The notes: generated by a model from the letters alone, not told the origin. A stretch of 64,000 nucleotides of DNA from CAYLYP01 sp964387795 (GCA_964387795.1 CAYLYP010000002.1:1-64000); one strand, 5' to 3'. Shown: positions 52,080 through 61,720, numbered from the stretch's first letter. Numbers and translations: made by a program.

Positions 52080-52880
52080 ATGGAAATAAAAAACAGAATT
52101 GCATTAGTAACAGGGGTTAGCAGGTTAAAAGGCATAGGAAAAGCTATTTGTATTGAATTAGCAAAACAGGGAATTGATATATTTTTCACCTATTGGACAC
52201 CCTATGATAAATCAATGTTATGGGGTGTTAAGGACAATGAACCGGAACTCATAAAAAAAGAAATTTTAAGTTTTGGCGTACGTTGCTCATCCCTTGAAAT
52301 TGATTTAATGAATGAGCAAAATATTGATTTGTTGTTTGACACAATTCAAAGAACATTAGGTTCGCCATCTATTTTGATAAATAATGCTACATACAGCACA
52401 GCAACTGATATAGAAAATATTACGTCACAAGAACTGGATAAACATTATTTTGTAAACCTAAAAGCCCCTATATTGCTTACAAAGACATTTGTAGAGCAAT
52501 TTAACAACAATGAACATGGTCGGGTAATAAATATAAGCTCCGGCCAGTCTTTAAGCGCCATGAGTTCAGAAATTGCATACGCTGTAACCAAGGGGGCCAT
52601 TGAAACTTTCACAAAGACAATGCAACATGAGCTTGCATTTAAAAATATAACTATCAATGCTGTTAATCCTGGTTTAACAGACTCTGGCTGGATGGATTCC
52701 GGTTGCTTAGATAAAAAACAGGTAGAAATTTTTAAAAAAAGATTTCCAGGAGGGAGAATAGGTTTACCAACTGATGCAGCAAAACTCATAGGTTTTTTGG
52801 TACATGAAAATGCTGATTGGATAACAGGGCAGGTTATTCATTCAGAAGGAGGATTTATAAGAGAAAGTTTTGAATTTTAA
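52080..52880 (+). CDS. Short-chain dehydrogenase/reductase, FabG-like
   Basis: A 266-residue NAD(P)-dependent oxidoreductase. The nucleotide motif is TGVSRLKGIGKAI (TGxxxxxGIG), NNATYS follows, and the catalytic Tyr167 and Lys171 are in IAYAVTKGAIE. C-terminal region NAVNPGLTDSGW and ITGQVIHSEGGF are typical. Related proteins are annotated as 3-oxoacyl-ACP reductase-like, but with no fatty-acid neighbours the substrate is open. Confidence 0.9.
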   Translation: MEIKNRIALVTGVSRLKGIGKAICIELAKQGIDIFFTYWTPYDKSMLWGVKDNEPELIKKEILSFGVRCSSLEIDLMNEQNIDLLFDTIQRTLGSPSILINNATYSTATDIENITSQELDKHYFVNLKAPILLTKTFVEQFNNNEHGRVINISSGQSLSAMSSEIAYAVTKGAIETFTKTMQHELAFKNITINAVNPGLTDSGWMDSGCLDKKQVEIFKKRFPGGRIGLPTDAAKLIGFLVHENADWITGQVIHSEGGFIRESFEF

Positions 52881-53043
52881 GCACAACGGCAGCATCCTTC
52901 CTTGATTTTTTGCATGCTTTATTAGGAGAAAGGCAAAATTGCAGGTTCAAAAATCATTATTTCCATGCTTTCCATTAACACACAAAACATTTTATACATG
53001 AACATCTCCAAGGCACATCTATTGACATAATATTCTTATCTTA

Positions 53044-53475
53044 CTATTGATAATCAATTAATAATTCAATAGTGATGAAAATTAATTTTGAATCAATAAA
53101 GGCGTTATTCATCCTTTTTAAATAGTATGAAAAATCAATAAAATTGGTAGATTCAATTTTTTTTGGACTAACAAAAGAAAATATTAAAGAATTTGGAAGA
53201 ATTAATAAGTCAATCTGATTGTTTTCTTCATCATATAAATTAATGCCAATATCTTCTTTTCTTTTCCATTTTTTCTTTAAAATTTTATATAATTGAGTTT
53301 GATTATCAAAGACCTCTGAAACATAATCATAATCATCAACATCTCCCAATGGACGAAAAAATGCATATCCTTCTTTGTCCAACAAAAATAGATTGTTTCT
53401 TTTAAATGATTCGAATAATGAAATTACATCAAGGTCATTTTTAAAATTCACAATAATGGAAGCTCTTTCACTCAT
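53044..53475 (-). CDS. Uncharacterised 143-aa protein
   Basis: A small cytoplasmic-looking protein (MSERASIIVNFKNDLDVISL) without signal peptide or recognised domain. It has a tyrosine/aspartate-rich middle (DVDDYDYVSEVFDNQ) and a hydrophobic C-terminus. Base composition is AT-rich like the accessory zone. I cannot assign a role; it could be a cargo gene. Confidence 0.55.
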   Translation of the reverse strand: MSERASIIVNFKNDLDVISLFESFKRNNLFLLDKEGYAFFRPLGDVDDYDYVSEVFDNQTQLYKILKKKWKRKEDIGINLYDEENNQIDLLILPNSLIFSFVSPKKIESTNFIDFSYYLKRMNNAFIDSKLIFITIELLIDYQ

Positions 53476-53902
53476 TGCATAGTTATTTGTAAATTCATGA
53501 ATATTTTAGCATCACCATTCAATAAACAAAAAAATGGTTAAGATTATCAACCTTTATGCTTTATGCTTTTCGTTTCCCTGATACTTGCCTATTCTTTTCA
53601 AACATACATTTTTATTGAATGATATCTTAACAAAATCTTTTAAATGAGGGTGATTTTGTTTTGGTATGCAAATCTAAAATAAAATGGTTTTATTTCGAAG
53701 AAAAAGGTTGTTTCAAGACAATTCTCAAGTCTTTTTTTTGATTTTATTATGGATTTATCCCTTTGATTTTTTTTAATGATTACAAATTAAAAAAGCATCA
53801 ATTAAAATTTTAACAAAAGCAACTGTATGATTATCTTTGGGCAGGAATTAAGACCTAAATTGTTTAAAACAAAAACAGCGCTATTAAAAGGTATTAAAAA
53901 CG
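53476..53902. other. AT-rich intergenic region before the ROK gene
   Basis: The 427-bp spacer between a divergent pair is very T/A-rich, with poly-T runs near 53730-53780. I see one minus-7 box (53832-53839) for the ROK gene and nothing else that I can name. Confidence 0.5.
53832..53839 (+). promoter_or_regulatory. Minus-7 promoter box for the ROK kinase
   Basis: TATCTTTG, a perfect TAnnTTTG match, 63 bp before the ATG at 53903. Confidence 0.45.
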
Positions 53903-55015
53903 ATGCTCAATATAAACAATGACAACCGTGTAGTATTTACACTGGATGCAGGGGGAACGAATTTTGTCTTTTCAGCTATTCAGGGTGGGAAGGAAATTGC
54001 AGGGCCTATTAACTTTCATTCAAACGGTCACGACCTGGATTTATGCCTCACTACCATCATTGAGGGCTTTCAGTCATTATCCAAATGTGTTGAAACAGCA
54101 CCTTCGGCAATAAGTTTTGCCTTTCCGGGGCCTGCTGATTACACCCTTGGCATTATAGGGAAGCTGGAAAACCTTACAGCTTTTAAAAATGGAGTGCCTC
54201 TTGGCCCCATGCTTGAGAATATTTTCCATATCCCCGTTTTTATCAATAATGATGGCGATTTGTTTACCTATGGAGAAGCAATCGGGGGATTTTTACCAAA
54301 AACTAATAACTGGCTTGCAGAACAGGGCGTTGAACGTAAGTTCCGTAATCTTTTGGGCTTTACCCTTGGAACAGGGTTTGGAGGAGGGTTGGTTTCAAAC
54401 GGCAACTTATTTTTGGGAGATAATTCGGCTGCTGCTGAAGTATGGGCTGTAAGGTGCAAGCATTTTGAAAACTCACCTTCAGAAGAAGCGATAAGTATCA
54501 GGGCGGTAAAGCATTTCTACAATGAGTTCTGCGGGAAAAAATACGACCTGTCACCCAAAGCCATTTATGATATAGCTAAAGGTATCAGGGCAGGTAACAT
54601 CCAGGCAGCTAAAAAAGCTTTTGAAAAGATGGGGGAAGCACTTGGGGATGCAATTGCAAATGTGCTTACGGTAACTGATTCCCTGGTTGTATTGGGAGGA
54701 GGTCTGTCAAATGCTTATGAGTTATTTGCTCCTGCAATGCTCGAACAGCTTAACAGCTCATATATGAAGCTATCGGGCGAAACAATGCACCGTATGGAGA
54801 TAAAAGTTTATGATTTTGAATCACCTGAAGGGCGCAATGAATTTTTAGACCATAAGCCCAGCGAGATAAAAATCCCCTTTAGTGATAAAACAATAATGTA
54901 TGACCCTGTAAAGAGGACAGGTGTAGGCCTGTCAGCACTCGGCACAAGCAAGGCAGTGGCCATTGGTGCTTATGCATACGCATTACAGCAAATTGATTTA
55001 AACTATCAGGGTTGA
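53903..55015 (+). CDS. ROK-family sugar kinase (glucokinase-like)
   Basis: A 370-residue ROK protein without a DNA-binding domain, so it is a kinase rather than a regulator. It has the phosphate-1 motif FTLDAGGTNFVFSA, the catalytic Asp in INNDGDLFTYGE and GFTLGTGFGGGLV. The usual ROK zinc cluster (HxxxxCxCG) is not seen, which sets it apart from typical glucokinases. Substrate likely glucose or an N-acetyl sugar. A bidirectional terminator follows. Confidence 0.87.
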   Translation: MLNINNDNRVVFTLDAGGTNFVFSAIQGGKEIAGPINFHSNGHDLDLCLTTIIEGFQSLSKCVETAPSAISFAFPGPADYTLGIIGKLENLTAFKNGVPLGPMLENIFHIPVFINNDGDLFTYGEAIGGFLPKTNNWLAEQGVERKFRNLLGFTLGTGFGGGLVSNGNLFLGDNSAAAEVWAVRCKHFENSPSEEAISIRAVKHFYNEFCGKKYDLSPKAIYDIAKGIRAGNIQAAKKAFEKMGEALGDAIANVLTVTDSLVVLGGGLSNAYELFAPAMLEQLNSSYMKLSGETMHRMEIKVYDFESPEGRNEFLDHKPSEIKIPFSDKTIMYDPVKRTGVGLSALGTSKAVAIGAYAYALQQIDLNYQG

Positions 55016-55040
55016 AGTAAACCCATCGTTGATTATTATT

Positions 55041-55076
55041 AAAAAAGGATTGTATTATTAAATACAATCCTTTTTT
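55041..55076. terminator. Bidirectional intrinsic terminator, ROK kinase / ettA
   Basis: AAAAAAGGATTGTATT (55041-55056) pairs perfectly with AATACAATCCTTTTTT (55061-55076) around a 4-nt loop. It lies between converging genes. Confidence 0.92.
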
Positions 55077-55097
55077 GTTCATTAAAAATATGGATTA

Positions 55098-56780
55098 TTA
55101 ATCAGCAATAAGCTTTTTGTATCTGATGCGTTTTGGAATCATATCGCCACCCATACGTTTCTTATGGTTTTCTTCATATTCGGAATAGGAACCTTCAAAG
55201 AAATATACCTGTGAGTCGCCCTCAAAAGCAAGGATATGGGTTGCTACACGGTCGAGGAACCACCTGTCATGGGTAATGATAACTGCACAGCCTGCAAAAC
55301 TCTCAAGGCCTTCTTCAAGCGCCCTAAGGGTATTCACATCGATGTCGTTGGTAGGCTCATCGAGCAGAAGGACATTGGCCTCCTGTTTTAAGGTCATTGC
55401 CAGATGTAAACGGTTACGTTCCCCACCCGACAACACACCACACTTCTTGCCCTGGTCGGCACCTCCAAAATTAAACCGTGATACATAGGCCCTTGAATTC
55501 ATTGATCGGCCAGCAAGATTGATAATCTCATTGCCACCCGAAATCACTTCCCAGACCGTTTTCTCAGGATCAATATCAGCATGGCTTTGATCAACATAGC
55601 CTACTTTAACGGTTTCCCCAATTTTGAAATCTCCCTTATCAGGCTTGTCCATTCCCATAATCAGCCTGAACAAAGTAGTTTTTCCTGCTCCGTTAGGCCC
55701 AATAATCCCAACAATACCTGCGGGAGGAAGGGAGAAATTAAGGTTTTCATATAACAGCTTATCACCAAAAGCTTTGGATACATTATTGGCTTCAATAACA
55801 TTGTTTCCCAAGCGGGGGCCATTGGGGATAAAAATCTCAAGACGTTCTTCCTTTTGCTTGACATCAGCATTTAATAACTGATCATAAGCTTTTAGCCTTG
55901 CTTTTGATTTGGCATGACGCCCTTTAGGCCCCATCCTCACCCATTCAAGCTCACGCTCTAATGTCTTACGGCGCTTGCTTTCTGATTTCTCTTCCATTTC
56001 GAGGCGCTTGGTTTTTTGTTCCAGCCAGCTCGAATAGTTCCCTTTCCATGGGATACCCTCTCCCCTGTCGAGTTCAAGTATCCATCCTGCTACATTATCA
56101 AGGAAATACCTGTCGTGGGTGATGGCAATAACGGTTCCTTTATAGTTTTGAAGATGTTGCTCAAGCCATTCGATAGACTCAGCATCCAGGTGGTTTGTAG
56201 GCTCATCAAGCAAGAGGATATCTGGTTCCTGAAGCAATAAACGACATAAGGCTACCCTGCGCCGCTCCCCCCCTGACAGATAGGATACTTTTGCATCAGG
56301 CTCAGGGCAACGCAAAGCATCCATTGCCCTTTCAAGCTTGGTATCAAGTTCCCATCCATTATGATGTTCAATAAGGTCTGATAGTTCACCCTGACGATTG
56401 ATAAGTTTTTCCATTTCCTCATCACTCATGGGTTCTGCAAACTTCAAATTCACTTCCTCATATTCCTTCAGGACATCAACAACTTCTTTCACGGCTTCCT
56501 GAACTACCTCCTTAACGGTTTTGCTATCATCAAGGATAGGATCCTGAGGCAAATACCCAACAGAGTATCCAGGTGAAAACACAACATCTCCCTGATACGA
56601 CTTTTCAACCCCCGCAATGATCTTCATCAATGTTGATTTCCCCGATCCGTTTAAACCAATTATCCCTATCTTGGCACCATAATAAAATGACAGATAGATG
56701 TCTTTTAATACCTGTTTTTGAGGAGGAAAAACCTTGCTCACCCCTACCATTGAAAATATTATTTTCTTATCGTCGCTCAT
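55098..56780 (-). CDS. ettA: Energy-dependent translational throttle protein EttA (ABC-F)
   Basis: EttA binds the ribosomal E site and gates the first elongation step according to ATP/ADP. The 560 residues have two ATPase domains: Walker A GLNGSGKST and GPNGAGKTT, signatures YLSGGERRR and VLSGGERNR, and Walker B DILLLDEPTNH and NVLLLDEPTND. The arm and P-site linker between them (about 240-300, with QKTKRLEMEEKSESKRR) matches EttA. No membrane part is present. Confidence 0.95.
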   Translation of the reverse strand: MSDDKKIIFSMVGVSKVFPPQKQVLKDIYLSFYYGAKIGIIGLNGSGKSTLMKIIAGVEKSYQGDVVFSPGYSVGYLPQDPILDDSKTVKEVVQEAVKEVVDVLKEYEEVNLKFAEPMSDEEMEKLINRQGELSDLIEHHNGWELDTKLERAMDALRCPEPDAKVSYLSGGERRRVALCRLLLQEPDILLLDEPTNHLDAESIEWLEQHLQNYKGTVIAITHDRYFLDNVAGWILELDRGEGIPWKGNYSSWLEQKTKRLEMEEKSESKRRKTLERELEWVRMGPKGRHAKSKARLKAYDQLLNADVKQKEERLEIFIPNGPRLGNNVIEANNVSKAFGDKLLYENLNFSLPPAGIVGIIGPNGAGKTTLFRLIMGMDKPDKGDFKIGETVKVGYVDQSHADIDPEKTVWEVISGGNEIINLAGRSMNSRAYVSRFNFGGADQGKKCGVLSGGERNRLHLAMTLKQEANVLLLDEPTNDIDVNTLRALEEGLESFAGCAVIITHDRWFLDRVATHILAFEGDSQVYFFEGSYSEYEENHKKRMGGDMIPKRIRYKKLIAD

Positions 56781-57054
56781 CGTAGTTAAAAGTGTTTTTT
56801 TGTTTCAAAATTATTATGCAAATATCGTAAAAAAAATGATTGCCATACAGAGCTGGTTGAATCTTGATTAGTGTGATACGTTTTATCTGTCAAAGCATAA
56901 CTAAATAGGGTTCAACGAAAAATGTTTTAATGAATAAATAATACCACACCTTTTAAAAATTATTACCAAACAAAATGCATCAATTTCCGTTAACTTTACA
57001 AAAGCTTTAAAAAAGCAATTAATGAACCTAAAATCCTAATAATCAAATATTGTT

Positions 57055-58932
57055 ATGATAAAGAAACAAATAAAGGACTTTTTGAAACAGGTAGAGCTCT
57101 TTAAAGACCTCACAGAGGAAGAACTTAGGGTTTTTTGTGAGGAAGCAGAAGTAAAAGAGTATAAAAAAGGAGAACTCTTATTTTCTGAAAATGCCCCAGG
57201 TGCAAAGTATCTTTTTGTCATTGAAGATGGAGAAGTAGAGCTTTTCAAAAAAACACCTTATGGGGAAGAAAAACGACTTACCTATTTTGCAAAGTTTGAT
57301 TTTCTGGGTGAAGGAACAATGATGTCCGATACACCCCACTCAACAAATGCAAGGGCATTAAAAGACACTATTGTTTATTGTATCAGCCGTGAGAAGTTTA
57401 CTTCATTGTTTGATTCTCATGCCGGTATTGCATTAAAGATATTTATGCAAATATCCAAGGTAATCAGCCGTCGGATGCGTCAGAGCAATATGCACCTTGT
57501 AAATATCTCAACCCAGTATGAATCAGGACGTACTCGCCCTGAACATGACCTGCTTGGCAACAGGGATGTTCCTGCTGAGGCTTATTATGGCATACAGACA
57601 ATGCGTGGAATGGAGAATTTCAATATCAGTGGTGTGACCATGAATTTTTATCCTGCACTGATTCAGGCCTTGGCAATGGTTAAGATGGCTTCTGCCCGTG
57701 CAAACCATGAACTGGGACTTCTTCCTACACCTATCACCAATGCTATTGTTAGGGCTTGTCATGAAATCATTAATGGAAAGTTCCATTCTCATTTTGTAAC
57801 AGATATGATTCAGGGAGGCGCAGGCACATCTACCAATATGAATGCCAATGAAGTAATTGCCAACCGTGCCCTCGAAATCCTTGGGCATAACAAAGGCGAA
57901 TACAAGTATTGCCACCCAAACAACCATGTTAACCTTTCGCAATCTACAAATGATGCCTACCCTACAGCTATCAAGATTGCCCTTATCAATGCCAATATCA
58001 AGCTTGTTGAAGTGCTTTCGAACCTTATCAAAGGCATGCAGAAAAAGGAACAGGAGTTCTCCCATGTTATTAAAATGGGACGTACTCAATTACAGGATGC
58101 TGTGCCAATGACTCTTGGGCAGGCCTTTGGAGCCTATTCCACTACCCTTGAAGAGGAAATCCAACGTTTGAATGAAAACGTCAAATTATTCCTTGAAGTA
58201 AACATGGGTGGTACAGCCATTGGAACAGGTATTAATGCTGACCCTGATTATAGTGATAAGGTGATAACTCATTTAAAGTCAATCACCGGAATGGATATTA
58301 AACTGGCATCAAACCTTGTGGAAGCAACCCAGGATACAGGTGCATTTATTATGTATTCCTCTGCTGTGAAACGACTGGCAGTAAAACTTTCTAAAATATG
58401 CAATGATCTTAGGTTAATGTCTTCTGGTCCCCGTGCAGGGCTTCATGAGATCAACCTGCCCCCTATGCAGCCTGGCTCTTCTATCATGCCAGGGAAAGTT
58501 AATCCCGTAATCCCTGAAGTAGTAAACCAGATTGCTTTTAAGGTTATCGGGAACGATCTTACAGTTTCGCTTGCAGCCGAAGCAGGGCAACTTGAACTCA
58601 ATGTTTTTGAACCTGTTATTGTTCAAAGCTTATTTGAATCCATTGAGATGCTTAAAAATGGAATGACTACTTTATTGCAACGCTGTATCATTGGTATTAC
58701 TGCCAACGAAGAGCATTGCCGTCAGACTGTTATGAACAGCATTGGCCTTGTTACTGCATTAAACCCTGTCCTTGGATATGAGGCATGTACCCAATTGGCC
58801 AAAGAAGCACTTGAACATAATAAAGGGGTATATGACCTTGTGCTTGAAAAGAAGCTTCTTACTAAGGAAGAACTTGAAGAGCTGTTGCTCCCCGAAAATA
58901 TGATTAAACCTGTTAAGATGAAAAAATCTTGA
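57055..58932 (+). CDS. aspA: Aspartate ammonia-lyase with an N-terminal cyclic-nucleotide-binding-like domain
   Basis: It should deaminate aspartate to fumarate. The 625-residue protein is longer than normal aspartase (about 470). Residues 1-150 form a CRP-type cNMP-binding domain (FKDLTEEELRVFCEEAE, GELLFSENAPG, LGEGTMMSD); the phosphate-binding Arg of the RxA motif is replaced by His95 (PHSTNARA), so its ligand is uncertain. From about 160 the aspartase follows: SQSTNDAYPTA, GRTQLQDAVPMTLGQ and the signature GSSIMPGKVNP (474-484). There is no HTH. I infer allosteric control of the enzyme. A TAACTTTA element at 56991-56998 may be its minus-7 box. Confidence 0.95.
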   Translation: MIKKQIKDFLKQVELFKDLTEEELRVFCEEAEVKEYKKGELLFSENAPGAKYLFVIEDGEVELFKKTPYGEEKRLTYFAKFDFLGEGTMMSDTPHSTNARALKDTIVYCISREKFTSLFDSHAGIALKIFMQISKVISRRMRQSNMHLVNISTQYESGRTRPEHDLLGNRDVPAEAYYGIQTMRGMENFNISGVTMNFYPALIQALAMVKMASARANHELGLLPTPITNAIVRACHEIINGKFHSHFVTDMIQGGAGTSTNMNANEVIANRALEILGHNKGEYKYCHPNNHVNLSQSTNDAYPTAIKIALINANIKLVEVLSNLIKGMQKKEQEFSHVIKMGRTQLQDAVPMTLGQAFGAYSTTLEEEIQRLNENVKLFLEVNMGGTAIGTGINADPDYSDKVITHLKSITGMDIKLASNLVEATQDTGAFIMYSSAVKRLAVKLSKICNDLRLMSSGPRAGLHEINLPPMQPGSSIMPGKVNPVIPEVVNQIAFKVIGNDLTVSLAAEAGQLELNVFEPVIVQSLFESIEMLKNGMTTLLQRCIIGITANEEHCRQTVMNSIGLVTALNPVLGYEACTQLAKEALEHNKGVYDLVLEKKLLTKEELEELLLPENMIKPVKMKKS

Positions 58933-58955
58933 TTATCATCATGAGAATAGGAAAG

Positions 58956-58988
58956 AAAAAGGCTGCTTATTTGATAAGCAGCCTTTTT
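58956..58988. terminator. Bidirectional intrinsic terminator, aspA / DMT transporter
   Basis: AAAAAGGCTGCTTAT (58956-58970) pairs perfectly with ATAAGCAGCCTTTTT (58974-58988) around a 3-nt TTG loop, between converging genes. Confidence 0.93.
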
Positions 58989-59031
58989 CTTTATCCTTTT
59001 TTTTACAAAATACTGTGCTTCCTTGATACTT

Positions 59032-59895
59032 CTAAAAAATTGAAATAAGCAATACTCCGGTAAGCATTAAAATCACAGCAACCAATTTATTTTTAAGGTT
59101 CTTTTCTTTCAAAAATACCACCCCTAACAGCACTCCAATCAGGGCACTTGTCCTTTTAATCGAAATTGTATAAACAGTTAGGGTAAGGCTCATGGCATAC
59201 ATCTGAGATAAGAATAAAATGGAAGTTACTGCCCCAATAAGCGAAAAAGGCCTTTTTAAATGCCAAAGTTCCTTGATATGGCCTTTTGCAAAAATTAATG
59301 CAACAGGTATTAAACCAATTGCCAGATAAGAGCTGATACAAATAGCCCAGAATAAAGCAGATGAGTTTTTTATCCCAATCTTATCAATATTGGCAGTAAT
59401 GCTCCAGATAAATGCAATCAGGAGCATATAACGTGGCCCTTTCTCGCTTAAAAGGGCCTTAAAAGGCAGGAAAATACCCTTTTGGGCTTTCTTGAAATTT
59501 AATACCCAAGAGCCAACTACAATAAAAACAACTCCAACAATACCTATTGCATTTGGCCATTCACCTATCATTATTGGTGAGGTTAGGAGCATAAACAAAG
59601 GTGTAAATGTTAACATAGGCACTGATAAGGACAGATCAGATGCTTTAAGTGCTTTCATGTAAAGTACATTTACGAGTATGTTAATAGAGCCTCCAACAAC
59701 GAGGGCAGGAAAAAATAAGGGACCCACCTCTGGAATTTCAATAAAAAAAAGTGCCACAAGGATAAGTGGAAGGGCAAAAAGCCTTAATGCCAGTGCCCCA
59801 ATGATGGGGTGGGTATTGGTAAGGTTTTTTTTACTAAAGAAATCTTTTAGCGCATCACAAAACGCAGCAATAATAGCAAAAGGAAGCCATTGCAT
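59032..59895 (-). CDS. EamA/DMT-superfamily transporter
   Basis: A 287-residue membrane protein with ten hydrophobic segments and the usual EamA duplication. N-terminus MQWLPFAIIAAFCDALKDFFSKK; the second half ends TSALIGVLLGVVFLKEKNLKNK and LLISIF. Substrate unknown. It follows the PepSY-TM gene by 5 bp on the same strand. Confidence 0.88.
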   Translation of the reverse strand: MQWLPFAIIAAFCDALKDFFSKKNLTNTHPIIGALALRLFALPLILVALFFIEIPEVGPLFFPALVVGGSINILVNVLYMKALKASDLSLSVPMLTFTPLFMLLTSPIMIGEWPNAIGIVGVVFIVVGSWVLNFKKAQKGIFLPFKALLSEKGPRYMLLIAFIWSITANIDKIGIKNSSALFWAICISSYLAIGLIPVALIFAKGHIKELWHLKRPFSLIGAVTSILFLSQMYAMSLTLTVYTISIKRTSALIGVLLGVVFLKEKNLKNKLVAVILMLTGVLLISIF

Positions 59896-59900
59896 TTTTA

Positions 59901-60458
59901 TCAGGCATTAAGATAAATAAACAATAAGGTTATTGGGATGATAATACCGGCTATTGTAAACCATGCTCCTCTTCCTGTTATACCATTTTTTCCTTTTATT
60001 AAAAAAAGGCCTGATATAGCTAACAGAATTAGTGAGATTGAAAAGGCATCAGAGAACCAGGTCCAGAGCTTACGTGGTGTATTGTAATGCAAAAAATTCA
60101 GTTGAGAGAAAATTGGCCTCCTGTTCAATAATTCAAGCTTTCCTATCCCTGTATTTGAATCCCAATCTAATGTTCCTCCTTCAATAAAGATGCGAAGTCC
60201 CTTTTCGGTAAGCAGATGGGTTTTATACCTGAAACCTTCGCCTGTCCCATCAAGAATTTGAACCACTTGTTCTTTAGTAATTGTTGAATCAACTACTGAA
60301 ACAGGGAGTTGAATATCTTTCTGCACCACTACATAATTGGGATTCCATTGGTGGCGATGGTTAAGGGCAACCCCCGATATACCATATATAATGCACATCC
60401 CAAAAAAGAAATAACCCAGGTCGCGATGAACTGCCCTGTTAATTTTTCTGATATTCAT
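59901..60458 (-). CDS. PepSY-associated membrane protein
   Basis: A 185-residue membrane protein. N-terminus KINRAVHRDLGYFFFGMCII (helix 1 with a conserved His), a periplasmic PepSY-like part (about 55-125), then helices 2 and 3. Proteins of this PepSY_TM-like type are often linked to iron or copper uptake and reduction at the membrane, but no direct evidence exists here. It is immediately downstream of a 93-bp tandem repeat and in one direction with the His-rich lipoprotein gene. Confidence 0.8.
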   Translation of the reverse strand: MNIRKINRAVHRDLGYFFFGMCIIYGISGVALNHRHQWNPNYVVVQKDIQLPVSVVDSTITKEQVVQILDGTGEGFRYKTHLLTEKGLRIFIEGGTLDWDSNTGIGKLELLNRRPIFSQLNFLHYNTPRKLWTWFSDAFSISLILLAISGLFLIKGKNGITGRGAWFTIAGIIIPITLLFIYLNA

Positions 60459-60459
60459 C

Positions 60460-60710
60460 CGTAAATAATTTTTTGGTTAAGGTCGGATGGAACTCCATGT
60501 TTGCTATTTTCATTGGTGTTTGAGTATCATTCGCAAACATGTTCGGTTCATCCGTAAATAATTTGTTGGTTAAGGTCGGATGGAACTCCATGTTTGCTAT
60601 TTTCATTGGTGTTTGAGTATCATTTGCAAACATGTTCGGTTCATCCGTAAATATTTTTTTGATTAAGGTCGGATGGAACTCCATGTTGGTGTTTAATTCG
60701 AAAACATGTT
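60460..60710 (-). repeat. 93-bp tandem repeat (about 2.5 units) upstream of the PepSY-TM gene
   Basis: The unit includes GTTCGGTTCATCCG, CGGATGGAACTCC, CATGTTTGCTATTTTCATTG and GTGTTTGAGTATCATT; the two full units start about 93 bp apart and differ at a few positions, with a third partial copy. The period is a multiple of three, so the minus-strand frame 60439-60684 stays open with a 31-residue repeat (MEFHPTLTNKLFTDEPNMFA at its start). I treat it as repeat DNA, not a gene. Inverted parts TTCATCCG/CGGATGGAA could pair. Confidence 0.8.
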
Positions 60711-60819
60711 CGGTTCATGAACAAACCCCTTTTAAAGGACAAAAGCTGAAATAAGCCGGGAAGAATTATCTCTGATGAATACCCGCTTATTCCAGCTTAA
60801 ATTATAGAAACACTTTGGT

Positions 60820-61341
60820 TTATTTGATTTCAAGCGCTTTTAATTCGATTGAGACAGCAATACTGGGATCAATCCCTTTTTCTTTTAACTTCTTAATGGC
60901 TTCCTCTGTTGAAGCACAAGCATGACCACCTTCTTCACCACCTTCAGCATGAACTTCTTCCCCTTCATGGTTGTGGCCTTCATGGTTTTCAGCCAACTCA
61001 TCCATATTAACAACTTCTGTTTTTACAATCCCGGTAACCTTAACAGTTTTTCCTTCTGATCCAGGAGTTATCTGGCTTTTAAAATCTCCCAGTAATACAA
61101 GTACACTAAAATCTGTTTTATCAGTCTGCATCACCCTCATACGTTCACCACTGTGACGACAAACATGGCCAACAGTCCCTTCAAAAACTACTTCCTGCTT
61201 GTCATAGCTCATTGGATTTGTAGCTAACGCTTCAATGCTTACTTCTTTCGCAGTGCTTTGTTCTTCTGTCTTTTGTCCCTGATTTTTACATGATACGATA
61301 AGCATCGTAGCAGCAAAAAAATAAAGAATTCTTTTAGTCAT
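60820..61341 (-). CDS. His-rich OB-fold-like lipoprotein
   Basis: A 173-residue lipoprotein (MLIVSC lipobox). The mature part looks like an OB-fold (EVVFEGTVGHVCRHSGERM, KTVKVTGIVKTEVV), followed by a His/Glu-rich loop (HEGHNHEGEEVHAEGGEEGG near 123-142) and a Cys that could bind metal. I infer a periplasmic metal-binding role, perhaps with the PepSY-TM protein downstream. Similar proteins exist in other Bacteroidota without known function. Confidence 0.78.
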   Translation of the reverse strand: MTKRILYFFAATMLIVSCKNQGQKTEEQSTAKEVSIEALATNPMSYDKQEVVFEGTVGHVCRHSGERMRVMQTDKTDFSVLVLLGDFKSQITPGSEGKTVKVTGIVKTEVVNMDELAENHEGHNHEGEEVHAEGGEEGGHACASTEEAIKKLKEKGIDPSIAVSIELKALEIK

Positions 61342-61720
61342 TTTGCTTTTGTTTTTGTTGATTTTAATAGGGGTAAAATTATTAATTTTTTCATTACCCT
61401 TTACCTTTTAAATCCAATCAATTTTCAATAAATTAGTGCCTTGTGAAATAGTCTTTAAAGCATAAGATACGAGCAACAAAGCAATTAAGCATAAAAATAC
61501 TAGCACCGATGACAAGGAAGCTGGGGAAGCCTGTTATCAAGTAAATAATCTAAATTTGGGAGCCCTGCCTAAGATACAATCTATTTGTTTCAATTATTGG
61601 GTTCAAATTTTGTTTTATTATACTTATTATTGCCGCCCATTTCCCAAACTCCATTGCCTTATCAAAATCAGCAAAGTAATTCGGTTTATAAAACTAAAGG
61701 GAACATCAAAACAATTGCTA
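61342..61720. other. Spacer with possible gene remnant
   Basis: A 379-bp AT-rich spacer. On the minus strand a stretch near 61552-61686 reads a stop-bounded peptide containing FDKAMEFGKWAAIISII, which could be a remnant of a lost gene, but it is too short to identify. Nothing else is recognised. Confidence 0.35.

Noticed and set aside
60439..60684. 81-aa gene made of 31-residue repeats
   Set aside because: The frame is fully explained by the 93-bp DNA repeat and runs into the start of the PepSY-TM gene; no signal of coding beyond openness.
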